Source of the DNA: Bacillota bacterium
GTDB taxonomy: Bacteria > Bacillota > UBA4882 > UBA8346
Length of the DNA stretch: 64,000 nt
Assembly (NCBI GenBank): GCA_023400055.1
Contig: JAEXFN010000020.1
Span: 1-64,000 of the forward strand
Reading direction: 5' to 3'
The notes below the pieces were generated by a model that worked only from the letters and a program-made list of their open reading frames with translations, ran no database searches and had not been told where the DNA came from. The position numbers and the translations under genes were made by a program. Each line of letters starts with the position of its first letter. The stretch's first letter is position 1. Shown one piece after another: positions 16,735-25,055 of this stretch.

Positions 16735-17241
16735 ATGCTCGAAAAGTTATGCCCGAATTGTCAGGCCAATTCAATCTTGGAACTCGATCTGGCTGAGTTG
16801 AAAAAAGTAGGAATTCGGGGAGTTATCTTCGATCTGGATAATACTTTGGTCGAATGGAAGAAAGATATTCTCGATCCGGAAGTGATCACCTTGGTTGAAC
16901 GCTTCAAGGCCGATGGATTCAAAATCTGCATTCTTTCAAACGCCTTGGAGCATCGGGTGGAAGTGGTAGCACACACCTTGGGCGTGCCCTATCTGTCCCG
17001 GGCGGCTAAGCCACGCAAATTGCCATTTCGAAAGGCTTTAGAATTACTAGGAACCCTTCCCGAAGAGACGGCGGTGGTCGGGGATCAATTATTTACGGAC
17101 ATTCTGGGCGGAAACCGGATGGAGCTTTATACGATCTGGACTCCCCCCTTGAGCAGCATCGAGTTTTTAAGCACCAAAGCCGTCCGCAGATTAGAGCGCT
17201 TAGTGATAAAAAGGTTCAGAAAGAAAGGAATTCTGAAATGA
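16735..17241 (+). CDS. yqeG: YqeG family HAD-type phosphatase
   Basis: A 168-residue HAD hydrolase. The nucleophile motif is GVIFDLDNTLVEW near residue 29, motif II ILSN is near 60, the Lys lies in AAKPRKLPF, and the acidic motif is VVGDQLFTDILGGN. An N-terminal CPNC pair precedes the HAD domain. YqeG is conserved next to YqeH in Bacillota, as here, where the two genes overlap by four bases (ATGA). The substrate is unknown, although phosphatidylglycerophosphate phosphatase activity is known for related proteins. Confidence 0.93.
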   Translation: MLEKLCPNCQANSILELDLAELKKVGIRGVIFDLDNTLVEWKKDILDPEVITLVERFKADGFKICILSNALEHRVEVVAHTLGVPYLSRAAKPRKLPFRKALELLGTLPEETAVVGDQLFTDILGGNRMELYTIWTPPLSSIEFLSTKAVRRLERLVIKRFRKKGILK

Positions 17242-18347
17242 AAACTGGTTATTGTCGAGGATGCGGTTCGGTCTTGCAAAGCGAGGACCGGAACAAACCC
17301 GGTTTTATTCCCAAAGAAGCATTGGAACGGAATGGGGCGGTCATTTGCCAACGTTGTTTCCGGATTACCCATTACGGAGAGATTGGTTCCACCGGTCCCG
17401 AACCGGACCGGATTAAACAAAGCATAATTAAAGCCATTACTATCAGTGATCTGCTGGTGTTAATCGTCGATTTTTCCGATTTAACCGGGAGCCTGCCGGT
17501 ATGGGCCGGATTTTTAGGGGACAAACCTTATTTGCTGGTTCTGAATAAAATGGACTTGTTACCGGAAAGGACCCATGCCGATGAAGTCATCGATTATGTC
17601 CGAAATTATGCGCAAAAAAACGGTTTGGGCAAGCCGGAGGCGATCATTACTACCAGCGGCTTGAAAGAGCAGGGGATTGCCGGTTTTAAAGAACAGTTGC
17701 AGAAATCCACTGCACCGGGTGGTAAAATCGCTATTTTGGGAGTTTCTAACGTCGGTAAATCATCGTTGGTGAAATGCCTATTAAAGAACGAAGGGGCCGA
17801 TTTCGGCCCGACGGTGTCGCGGTTTCCCGGGACGACCATGGGGTTGAGCAATTGGGGCATTTTTAAGGGCCGCAACACCTTGATTGATACGCCGGGCTTT
17901 AATCCGGAGGACCGCATCAGCGACCGGCTGTGCAGTGCCTGCGCCAGCTCTCTTTTTCCCAATCCAAAGTTTCAACAGAAGTTATGGTCCATTAAACCGC
18001 GCAAGGGATTGATTGTCGGCGGTTTGTTGGGCCTAGAATCCTTGGCGGATTCGGAAATGGTAATCCTTACTTTCACTTCTCCCCAGTTAATCATTCACCG
18101 GACGGACGGCAGCAAGATCCAATCATTGCTGGATGAACAGCCGGAATGGTTAAGTAAATACTGCAACAATTGCCGGAAAAAAATCGAATGGACGACTGAA
18201 AAAGTTACCCTGCAGCCGAACATGGATCTGGCGATATCCGGACTGGGTTGGGTATCGTTGCGGCGGGAGGCGGCCAGTTTTCAGTTTATAATGCCGGCCG
18301 GGATCCGTTGGGAAGTGCGCCCCGCTTTAATCGGTAAAAAAGAATAA
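17238..18347 (+). CDS. yqeH: Ribosome biogenesis GTPase YqeH
   Basis: A 369-residue circularly permuted GTPase needed for 30S assembly in Bacillus. An N-terminal zinc finger (Cys6, Cys9, Cys37, Cys40) is followed by G4 NKMD at 103-106 and G1 GVSNVGKSS at 168-176, then DTPGF as G3. The C-terminal treble-clef region contains a second Cys pair, YCNNCRKK. The start overlaps yqeG. Downstream lies a 21-bp repeat array and then a two-way terminator. Confidence 0.95.
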   Translation: MKTGYCRGCGSVLQSEDRNKPGFIPKEALERNGAVICQRCFRITHYGEIGSTGPEPDRIKQSIIKAITISDLLVLIVDFSDLTGSLPVWAGFLGDKPYLLVLNKMDLLPERTHADEVIDYVRNYAQKNGLGKPEAIITTSGLKEQGIAGFKEQLQKSTAPGGKIAILGVSNVGKSSLVKCLLKNEGADFGPTVSRFPGTTMGLSNWGIFKGRNTLIDTPGFNPEDRISDRLCSACASSLFPNPKFQQKLWSIKPRKGLIVGGLLGLESLADSEMVILTFTSPQLIIHRTDGSKIQSLLDEQPEWLSKYCNNCRKKIEWTTEKVTLQPNMDLAISGLGWVSLRREAASFQFIMPAGIRWEVRPALIGKKE

Positions 18348-18415
18348 AGATAACTCAAGCTGAATTATGAGGATTGCGGCTGAAGAAACCAAATCTTGCG
18401 TGGAAAATTGTTTTT

Positions 18416-18625
18416 CCGAGCATGAAATCATAAATTCGATCCGGATAAATAGAATTCTGATCATGATAATTGAAAAATTGATCCGGATAATCGATCTTTT
18501 GATCATGAAAAATAAAAATTCGATCCGGATAAATGATTTTTTGATCACGATAATTGTAATTTCGATCGATATAATTATTTTATCGATCACAATAAATAAT
18601 TTTTCGTACTGAAAAATGAAAAATA
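18416..18625. repeat. 21-bp tandem repeat array (family 2, AT-rich)
   Basis: Eight clear units run without gaps from 18437 to 18604, each exactly 21 bp, with more degenerate units at 18416-18436 and 18605-18625. Each carries a core at its left end: GATCCGGATAA in units 1, 3 and 5, GATCATGATAA or GATCACGATAA in units 2, 4 and 6, then drifted forms. The alternation gives a 42-bp higher-order repeat. The cores are partly palindromic (ATCCGGAT, TGATCA). The array lies in the gap between converging yqeH and prs and leaves frames open, but no ribosome site supports a protein. Confidence 0.88.
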
Positions 18626-18665
18626 TAAGTTAATTAATTAGATTATTGGCTATCGAAAGTTGAGA

Positions 18666-18698
18666 AATAAAAAAACCCGCTAAGCGGGCTTTTTTATT
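18666..18698. terminator. Two-way intrinsic terminator between yqeH and prs
   Basis: CCCGC and GCGGG flank a three-base loop, with an A-tract before and a T-tract after. It can stop transcripts from both sides of this convergent gap. Confidence 0.9.
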
Positions 18699-18725
18699 TC
18701 TATTTAGGATCCGTTTATCCATTTA

Positions 18726-19673
18726 TCAATCAAACAATACGCTTACTGAGATATCTTGGTGGATTCTGCGAATCGCGTCGCCGAACAGGGGGGCCACTGA
18801 AAGAACCGTGACATTGGGCAGGTTTTTCTCGGGAGGGAGCGGGACGGTATTGCAGGTAACAATTTCCTTAATCGCGGGGTGACGCAACCGATCGACCGCC
18901 GGCGGTGAAAACAATCCGTGCGTCGTTAATAAATGAATCTCCGGTTTGGCTCCCCGTTCGAGCAATGCGTCCACCACTTGCATGATGCTGCCGGCGGTAT
19001 CGACCATATCATCGATGATAATCGGAGTTTTATCTTTTACGTCGCCGATAAAGAAGGTCATTTCCGCCACATTCGGTGCCGGCCGGCGTTTGTACATTAC
19101 TCCTAGCGGTAAATCCAGTCGGGTCGCCAGCTTTTCGGCTTTCTTGACGCTGCCGGCATCTGGCGCGATAATTACACCGTCATAAATGTTCTTTTGGGTA
19201 ACATACTGGGCCAACATCGGCAGGGCCGTCATATGATCGACCGGAATATTGAAGAAACCTTGAATCGCGGGAGCGTGCAAATCCATCGTGATAACGCGAT
19301 CGGCCCCCACCGCCGATATGATGTCAGCCAGCATCCGCGCGGTGATAGGTTCCCGCGGGACGGACTTTTTTTCTTGACGAGCATATCCGTAGTAGGGTAT
19401 GACCGGCGTAATTCGGCCCGCCGACGCTCTTTTTAGGGCATCAATCATGATCAGCATTTCCATGATTGAATCATTAACATTATTGACGAGCGATTGAACG
19501 ATAAAAACATCGGAACCGCGAATGCTTTCCAGAAAACGCACATAAATTTCTCCGCTGGCAAAGCGGGATATTTGAACTCCCCCGAGTTTTACGCCGAGAT
19601 ACTCAGCGATTTCCTTTCCTAACAATGGATTGGAAGTACCGGAGAAAAGCTGCATTGGGCCATAGCGAGACAA
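18726..19673 (-). CDS. prs: Ribose-phosphate pyrophosphokinase
   Basis: A 315-residue PRPP synthase, which makes phosphoribosyl pyrophosphate from ribose 5-phosphate and ATP for purine, pyrimidine, His and Trp synthesis. Signatures: LFSGTSNPLLGKEIAEYLG at the start, the ATP site YGYARQEKK, the ribose-phosphate metal site VITMDLHAPAIQGFF, and the PRPP loop IIIDDMVDTAGS near residue 215. The likely start is a TTG seven bases after GGGGGTG. It is a single gene closed by the two-way terminator. Confidence 0.96.
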   Translation of the reverse strand: MSRYGPMQLFSGTSNPLLGKEIAEYLGVKLGGVQISRFASGEIYVRFLESIRGSDVFIVQSLVNNVNDSIMEMLIMIDALKRASAGRITPVIPYYGYARQEKKSVPREPITARMLADIISAVGADRVITMDLHAPAIQGFFNIPVDHMTALPMLAQYVTQKNIYDGVIIAPDAGSVKKAEKLATRLDLPLGVMYKRRPAPNVAEMTFFIGDVKDKTPIIIDDMVDTAGSIMQVVDALLERGAKPEIHLLTTHGLFSPPAVDRLRHPAIKEIVTCNTVPLPPEKNLPNVTVLSVAPLFGDAIRRIHQDISVSVLFD

Positions 19674-19777
19674 AGCCGAACACCCCCGTTTTGGTGTCTA
19701 AATTATTCGATTTGTCTTATTCTGTTTAACGTCGAGTAAAGAAGATGAATCCAAACAAGCGATAAATTCACAAAAAC

Positions 19778-19801
19778 AAAAAAGACCCGTAGGTCTTTTT
19801 T
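19778..19801 (-). terminator. Intrinsic terminator of rpmB
   Basis: AAAAAAGACC and GGTCTTTTTT pair around a four-base loop. Placed just beyond the minus-strand end of rpmB, it separates rpmB from prs. Confidence 0.85.
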
Positions 19802-19811
19802 GTCTATAGTA

Positions 19812-20003
19812 CTAGATAGCTCTTTTTACTTTGTTTGAACGCAAACAACGAGAACAGACTCTAATGCGGCGAGTTGAACCGTCGATAATGGCTTTGACCG
19901 AACATAAATTCACTTTCCAACGGCGATGAGTCTTAATATTTGAATGGCTCACCAGATTCCCGGTTTGGTGGCCTTTGCCACAAATAGAACAACGATTAGA
20001 CAA
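19812..20003 (-). CDS. rpmB: 50S ribosomal protein L28
   Basis: A 63-residue L28 of the zinc-binding kind: CSICGK near the N-terminus and CSRCLR near the C-terminus form the four-Cys site. The central GNLVSHSNIKTHRRW is the family hallmark. The likely start is a TTG following GGAGGTGG. In Bacillus rpmB lies divergent from yloU-yloV; the same arrangement is seen here, with a DUF1858 gene added before yloU. No spoVM gene was seen in the gap. Confidence 0.95.
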   Translation of the reverse strand: MSNRCSICGKGHQTGNLVSHSNIKTHRRWKVNLCSVKAIIDGSTRRIRVCSRCLRSNKVKRAI

Positions 20004-20272
20004 TTATTCCACCTCCATCATAGCAATGCTTTTTTTAAAGCAAACTAATTTTACCATAAAGAATTCATACTGACAAGCGAAAGTTGACCAAACCGCTCAT
20101 TTCGGATGGACAATTTACTAAAAAACAGGAGGAATTTAGTTGAAAAGCCGCGAAACTTAACTAAAGATCGCAATTCCAGGTACTCATGGAAAGCTGATTA
20201 TGATATTATACGATGGATAGGAAAGAGTCAGCCAAATCCGGCTCGTGAAATTTTCGGTTTAAGGAGGTTGCC

Positions 20273-20464
20273 ATGATAACCAAAGATACTCCAATTATCG
20301 AAGTCCTCAGGCAGTGTCCTGAAGCGGTCACGATCTTTCAATGCTTTGGAATGGGTTGTGTTGGTTGTCTGGGCATGACCATGGAGACCGTTGAAAACGG
20401 AGCCAAGATGCATAATATACCCATCGATCGTTTATTAAATGAATTAAATAAGCTGACCCAGTAG
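20273..20464 (+). CDS. DUF1858 domain protein
   Basis: A 63-residue protein. MITKDTPIIEVLRQCPEAV and FQCFGMGCVGC match the DUF1858 family (hybrid-cluster-associated, disulfide or metal-binding helical domain); Cys residues lie at CFGMGCVGCLG. The ATG follows AAGGAGG at good spacing. The role is unknown; stand-alone forms are common in anaerobic Bacillota, and the Cys pattern suggests a redox or Fe-S link. It heads the plus-strand run that continues to ispH-S1. Confidence 0.88.
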   Translation: MITKDTPIIEVLRQCPEAVTIFQCFGMGCVGCLGMTMETVENGAKMHNIPIDRLLNELNKLTQ

Positions 20465-20562
20465 TTCAGCATTTTTAAATTGAAGGAAAAAACTAATTCA
20501 TCGCGAATTAGTAGTTTCGGTTATGCTGAAATACTTGCTTGAAACTTTAAGGAGGGAAATGC

Positions 20563-20940
20563 GTGTCGGAGACGACCAAATCTTCTCAAAATCGTCCTTT
20601 GGGTCTTGTCAATATTTCCAATAACGCGATCGCAATGGTGGCTGGAATCGCTACTTTGCAATGCTTTGGCGTGATTGGCATGGCTTCGCGGAACATTCAG
20701 GACGGCATTTCCGAACTTTTAACGGGAAAGGATAACTTAACCAAAGGGATCGAGGTCACGATTAACGACAATGAACAAGTTTTCATTGATTTGTCGATTA
20801 TCGTGGAATACGGAGTCCGAATTAAGGAAGTTGCCAATAACGTTATCGAAAGTGTGAAGTATGCAGTCGAAACTCAGTTGGGCCTGAAGATTTCCAAAGT
20901 GAATGTGATTGTGCAGAGCGTGCGCGCTAGCAAAAAGTGA
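20563..20940 (+). CDS. yloU: Asp23/Gls24 family protein YloU
   Basis: A 125-residue envelope-stress family protein. The family core is GLVNISNNAIAMVAGIAT at the start, VFIDLSIIVEYGVRIKEVANNV in the middle, and KVNVIVQSV at the end. The start is a GTG after AAGGAGGG. It is directly followed by fakA (yloV), as in Bacillus and Staphylococcus, where Asp23-like proteins are membrane-associated. The cellular role of the single-copy YloU form is not settled. Confidence 0.93.
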   Translation: MSETTKSSQNRPLGLVNISNNAIAMVAGIATLQCFGVIGMASRNIQDGISELLTGKDNLTKGIEVTINDNEQVFIDLSIIVEYGVRIKEVANNVIESVKYAVETQLGLKISKVNVIVQSVRASKK

Positions 20941-20961
20941 GCGTCTAAGGGAGGCACTCTG

Positions 20962-22599
20962 TTGCTGCAAGATGCAATTGACCATATACTGTTAAAACAG
21001 CTTATCGCTTCGGGTACGGCTAGCCTATATAATCATAAAGCCGAAGTGGACGCCTTAAATGTATTTCCTGTCCCCGATGGTGACACCGGTACCAATATGT
21101 ATTTAACCTTTCAATCGGCCCTTCGCGAGTTAAATAATAATCAATCGATCCGGGTGATCGATTTACTGGAAGCTGCGGCTTACGGTGCACTAATGGGCGC
21201 GCGGGGCAACAGCGGTGTCATCGTGTCCCAGTTTTTTCGCGGTTTTGTAAAAGCGTTGCCGAAAGATTTAGAGAAGATAACCAAAACGGAACTGGCTTTA
21301 GGAATTCACGGGGCGTATACTCTTTCTTACCAAGCGGTCCGTCAACCGGTGGAAGGGACCATCCTGACGATTATCCGTGAAATGGCCAATTTTGCCGCAG
21401 AAAATGTGGCTCGGGAGATTCCGTTGGCCCAATTTATGATGGAAATTTGCCAGCATGCCCGCAATGTTTTGGCCCGAACCCCGGAAATGCTGCCCGTTCT
21501 GAAACAAGCCGGGGTAGTCGATGCCGGCGGGCAGGGGCTGGTATGGTTCGCTGAAGGAATGGCCCGTCAAGCCAGCGGCGATTCCTTTCAGGATCTTCCC
21601 CCGGAATTACTGGATTTGGGCACGAATGTTAAGAGCGTCGCCTCATATACCGCGAATGAATTACTGCCTGACTCCGAAATTAATTTTCAATATTGCACGG
21701 AATTTATCTTAAAAGGCAAAGAGCTGGATTTGGAGCATATTAAGAATAGCCTTGGTCCGCACGGCGATTGTATGTTGGTGGTTGGGGACGAGAATACCGT
21801 TAAAATTCATATTCATACCAACAACCCCGGCTTAATATTGGATTTTGCCGTTCGTTACGGAGAAATGTTTGAGATTCAGATCCACAATATGATTGAGCAA
21901 AGTCAGCAACGATTGCTTAAACAGGCGGCAGAAGAAGGAAACGCACGGATCGGAATCGTGGCGGTTGTCGCTGGCGATGGTTTGGAAAGAATTTTTCGGA
22001 GTATGGGTGTTCACGGCCTGGTCAATGGCGGACAGACCATGAATCCGAGCGTTGAAGATTTGGCGAAAAAAGTTTCTGCTTTAAATGCGGCGGAGGTCAT
22101 CATCCTCCCCAATAACAGCAATATCGTAATGACCGCCAGGCATGTTCAAGATTTAGTCAACAAAAAAGTAAGTGTCGTTCCGACTCAAAGCATTCCGGAG
22201 GGTTTGGCAGCCATGTTGAGCTTTTCCGAGGCAAAGAGCCTTGAGGAAAACACCGAAAGTATGGCTGAACGATGTCGTTCGTTGATCACCGGAGAAGTCA
22301 CTTATGCCGTCCGGGATACGAAGATAGCGGATATGGATATCAAACAAGGCGATATCATTGGGTTGGTCAATGGCAATATCGTTTATTCTGGAAGTTCACC
22401 GGAATATGTCGTAGAGGCTACTTTAAATAAAATTCCCCATTCCAATAATGGACTAATATCCATTTACTATGGAACGGAGGTTGCCGCGGCCACTGCACAA
22501 GGTCTGTTGAACCGGTTGGAAGAGCTGTATCCGCAGGCGGAAATCGAGCTTTACTACGGTGGACAGCCATTGTATTATTATTTCTTTTCGGTAGAATAA
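20962..22599 (+). CDS. fakA: Fatty acid kinase catalytic subunit FakA (YloV), DAK-fold
   Basis: 545 residues. The N-terminal DhaL-type ATP-binding domain has NVFPVPDGDTGTNMYLT and GARGNSGVIVSQFFRG; the middle linker contains ADAGGQGLVWF-like DAGGQGLVW; the C-terminal DegV-like region follows. FakA phosphorylates fatty acids delivered by a FakB carrier, and the next gene is a DegV/FakB protein, which strongly supports the function. The start is TTG after AAGGGAGG. Confidence 0.93.
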   Translation: MLQDAIDHILLKQLIASGTASLYNHKAEVDALNVFPVPDGDTGTNMYLTFQSALRELNNNQSIRVIDLLEAAAYGALMGARGNSGVIVSQFFRGFVKALPKDLEKITKTELALGIHGAYTLSYQAVRQPVEGTILTIIREMANFAAENVAREIPLAQFMMEICQHARNVLARTPEMLPVLKQAGVVDAGGQGLVWFAEGMARQASGDSFQDLPPELLDLGTNVKSVASYTANELLPDSEINFQYCTEFILKGKELDLEHIKNSLGPHGDCMLVVGDENTVKIHIHTNNPGLILDFAVRYGEMFEIQIHNMIEQSQQRLLKQAAEEGNARIGIVAVVAGDGLERIFRSMGVHGLVNGGQTMNPSVEDLAKKVSALNAAEVIILPNNSNIVMTARHVQDLVNKKVSVVPTQSIPEGLAAMLSFSEAKSLEENTESMAERCRSLITGEVTYAVRDTKIADMDIKQGDIIGLVNGNIVYSGSSPEYVVEATLNKIPHSNNGLISIYYGTEVAAATAQGLLNRLEELYPQAEIELYYGGQPLYYYFFSVE

Positions 22600-22612
22600 A
22601 AGAGGTGTTTGA

Positions 22613-23461
22613 ATGTCGGTACATATCGTAACTGACAGTACCGCGGATTTGCCAGGGAAGATTATCAGAGGAAATCAAATTACGGTGGTTCCGTTAAATA
22701 TTCATTTTGGAGAGGAAGTATTAAAAGATGGCATTGACATTTGGAGCGAGGAATTTTATAACAGGCTCCGCAACGAAGATTTACTGCCGAATACTTCACA
22801 GCCTGCTCCAGGTGAGTTTTTAAAAATTTATCAGCGGATTGCTAAACCAGGGGACAGCATCATTTCGCTTCATATTTCGAAAGAAATGAGCGGCACTGCC
22901 CGGTCCGCCGAAATAGCTGCTGAAATGCTCGGAGAAGACATCAAAGTTCATGTTGTCGATTCACGGAATGTCTCCGCCGGCTTGGGCTTAATTGCCCTCA
23001 AGGCAGCGCGTTTGGCGGCGAGAGGGGCACCGGCGTCGCAGATATTGGCAGAAATTGAAACCTGGAAAGAGCAGGTCGGTGTTTATTTTACAGTAAACAG
23101 TTTAGAATATTTGCAGCGAACGGGAAGGATTGGCAAAGCATCGGCATTATTGGGAGGGTTATTGAACATTAAACCGGTTCTTACCATTGAAGACGGCGTT
23201 ATTGTGCCGGCAGAAAAAGTCCGGGGACATTTTCAAAAAGTTGCTCTGCAAATTGTGACCAAACTGGCAGAGAGATTTGGTTCGGAACCGCTGACGGTTT
23301 GCTTTCTACATACTGATTTGCCGGAGTTAAATCTCATCTTACAAAAAACGGCCGAAACCCGGTTGAACATCGCCGAACCACTCACCAATTTGGTGGGGCC
23401 GATCGTCGGCTCCCATGACGGCCCTTATACACTGGGAATCGTGGCGATTCCATCTCTATGA
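22613..23461 (+). CDS. DegV family fatty-acid-binding protein (FakB-like)
   Basis: A 282-residue DegV protein. VTDSTADLPGKI opens the chain, and LPNTSQPAPGEFLKIY, HISKEMSGTARSA and VVDSRNVSAGLGL form the lipid pocket; RTGRIGKASALLGGLLNIKPVL is the family signature (given in part). FakB proteins bind one fatty acid and present it to FakA for phosphorylation, feeding phospholipid synthesis. It lies 13 bp after fakA and overlaps rsmD by four bases. Confidence 0.92.
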   Translation: MSVHIVTDSTADLPGKIIRGNQITVVPLNIHFGEEVLKDGIDIWSEEFYNRLRNEDLLPNTSQPAPGEFLKIYQRIAKPGDSIISLHISKEMSGTARSAEIAAEMLGEDIKVHVVDSRNVSAGLGLIALKAARLAARGAPASQILAEIETWKEQVGVYFTVNSLEYLQRTGRIGKASALLGGLLNIKPVLTIEDGVIVPAEKVRGHFQKVALQIVTKLAERFGSEPLTVCFLHTDLPELNLILQKTAETRLNIAEPLTNLVGPIVGSHDGPYTLGIVAIPSL

Positions 23462-24003
23462 GAGTAGTTGCTGGAACCTATAAAGGCCGATTATTAAAAG
23501 GCCCCAAACACAAAGGATTGCGACCCACCGCCGATCGAGTCAAGGAGGCTTTATTTAATATCATCGGAACGAGGGTTATTGATGCAAGTTTTCTCGATCT
23601 TTTTTCCGGTTCAGGAGCGATCGGTATTGAAGCTATCAGTCGTGGCGCGGTAAATGTGGTTTTAGTGGATGAAAATCTAGCCAGCATTAAACTGATCAAA
23701 GAAAACTGTAAGATTTTATCCGCAGCTGATCAGCCGAGGTTGCTCCATCTGGCTGCCGGACGAGCCTTGCAGTTATTAGCCGATGAGGGAACGGCTTTCA
23801 AGTTGATTTTTCTCGATCCGCCATTTCAGGCTGGTTTATTGACTGAAACTATCAATGCCATCGCGGATTTAAATTTATTGAAAGAAGACGGTATACTCAT
23901 TGCGGAGCATCCTCGCGATCTGTCATTTGGAGAAACCGGCTTAGAATCCTTTAATACAAGATTTTATGGCGATATTGGCTTGACTTTTTATAAATTACCC
24001 TGA
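23458..24003 (+). CDS. rsmD: 16S rRNA m2G966 methyltransferase
   Basis: A 181-residue RsmD. The N-terminal RVVAGTYKGRLLKGP and RPTADRVKEALFNIIG motifs are diagnostic; the SAM site is FLDLFSGSGAIGIEAISRGA; the catalytic motif is LIFLDPPFQ (a DPPF variant of the N/D-PP-Y/F box). It modifies guanine 966 of 16S rRNA. It directly precedes coaD, a widespread pairing. The ATG overlaps the degV stop. Confidence 0.96.
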   Translation: MRVVAGTYKGRLLKGPKHKGLRPTADRVKEALFNIIGTRVIDASFLDLFSGSGAIGIEAISRGAVNVVLVDENLASIKLIKENCKILSAADQPRLLHLAAGRALQLLADEGTAFKLIFLDPPFQAGLLTETINAIADLNLLKEDGILIAEHPRDLSFGETGLESFNTRFYGDIGLTFYKLP

Positions 24004-24031
24004 ATTCTTAGATTAGAAAGGTATAAATGAA

Positions 24032-24532
24032 ATGACACTTATCCAGAACTCCGTTAAAGCAGTATGTCCTGGCAGTTTTGATCCGATTACCTTCGGTCAT
24101 ATTGATATTATTGAACGGGCAGCTCAGTTATTTCCCACAGTGATTGTCGGTGTATTGAAAAATCCGAATAAGAAACCTCTTTTCGCAGCCGAGGAACGGG
24201 TTGAGTTGATCAAAAGCGCAACCCGCCATCTCCCCAACGTTGAAGTCCTTTTCTTCAGCGGCTTATTAGTCGATTTTGTCCGGGCTGTCCAGGGCGATCT
24301 GATCATCAAAGGATTGCGAGCAATTTCAGATTTTGAGATTGAGTTTCAGATGGCGCTCAATAATAAAAGAATGGCTCCGGAGATCGAAACGATGTTTATG
24401 ATGACCAAAAATGAATACTCGTTTTTAAGTTCAAGCATGGTGAAGGAGGTAATCCAATTTGGCGGTGACATTACGGATTTGGTGCCACCGGAAGTGGCAA
24501 CTGCCCTACAAAATAAATTTTTGATTTCTTAG
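24032..24532 (+). CDS. coaD: Phosphopantetheine adenylyltransferase
   Basis: A 166-residue enzyme that joins ATP and 4'-phosphopantetheine, the penultimate step of coenzyme A synthesis. The nucleotidyltransferase motif PGSFDPITFGHIDIIERA lies near residue 13, and the second motif EYSFLSSSMVKEV follows near 131. IIKGLRAISDFEIEFQMALNN is the substrate region, quoted in part. Length and order match the family fully. Confidence 0.97.
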   Translation: MTLIQNSVKAVCPGSFDPITFGHIDIIERAAQLFPTVIVGVLKNPNKKPLFAAEERVELIKSATRHLPNVEVLFFSGLLVDFVRAVQGDLIIKGLRAISDFEIEFQMALNNKRMAPEIETMFMMTKNEYSFLSSSMVKEVIQFGGDITDLVPPEVATALQNKFLIS

Positions 24533-24547
24533 GAGATTGACGGATCA

Positions 24548-25033
24548 ATGATAAATATCATGATGTTATTGGATCATCTCGATGAATTAATTGCCTCAAA
24601 TTTTCGAATTGCCGGTAAAGTGATGGTTGATATCGACGAATTGGAAGAATTGTTGGAGAAAATTCGCGCGGCGCTTCCGGAAGAAATTAAAGAGGCCGAA
24701 TGGGTAAGCCGTGAAAAGGAGCGCTACCTGGAACAAGCGCAAGAAGAGGCCAAACGGATTTTACGTGAGGCCGAAGCCTATGCGGAACGAATTATTCATG
24801 AGGACCAGATCGTCGTCAGAGCCAGGGAAGAAGCTGAACGGCTGATGGCCGACGCCAAACGGGAAGCGGAAGAACTCCTGTCCCATGCCACCCAAGAAGC
24901 TGAGCAGGTTGAGAACGGTGCGGTTCAATATGCCGAACAGATTTTGCGGCAGCTCGAAGAACAACTGGAGCGCACCTTGCGGATTGTTCATCAAGGACGG
25001 GAAGGTCTTTCGAGCCAGGAAGAACAGGAGTAA
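24548..25033 (+). CDS. Coiled-coil protein, often annotated ATPase-like
   Basis: A 161-residue, highly charged protein. After an N-terminal MLLDHLDELIASNFRIAG-like helix it is one long alpha-helical coiled coil (residues 50-150) built from repeats such as EEAKRILREAEAYAERI and EEAERLMADAKREAEEL. The repeats recall the b subunit of ATP synthase or the DivIVA tail, but no membrane anchor is seen. A protein of this kind often lies after coaD in clostridia. Its function is unknown; a scaffold or division-linked role is only a guess. Confidence 0.8.
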   Translation: MINIMMLLDHLDELIASNFRIAGKVMVDIDELEELLEKIRAALPEEIKEAEWVSREKERYLEQAQEEAKRILREAEAYAERIIHEDQIVVRAREEAERLMADAKREAEELLSHATQEAEQVENGAVQYAEQILRQLEEQLERTLRIVHQGREGLSSQEEQE

Positions 25034-25055
25034 GCTTCCGGAAAGAGGGGAACGA

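Noticed and set aside
18367..18612. 81-residue Ile-rich plus-strand frame and the matching 87-residue minus-strand frame
   Set aside because: Both strands are open because of the AT-rich 21-bp repeats; neither has a convincing start.
20107..20277. 56-residue frame running into the DUF1858 gene
   Set aside because: No ribosome site, and basic, low-information sequence. It spans the likely promoter region.
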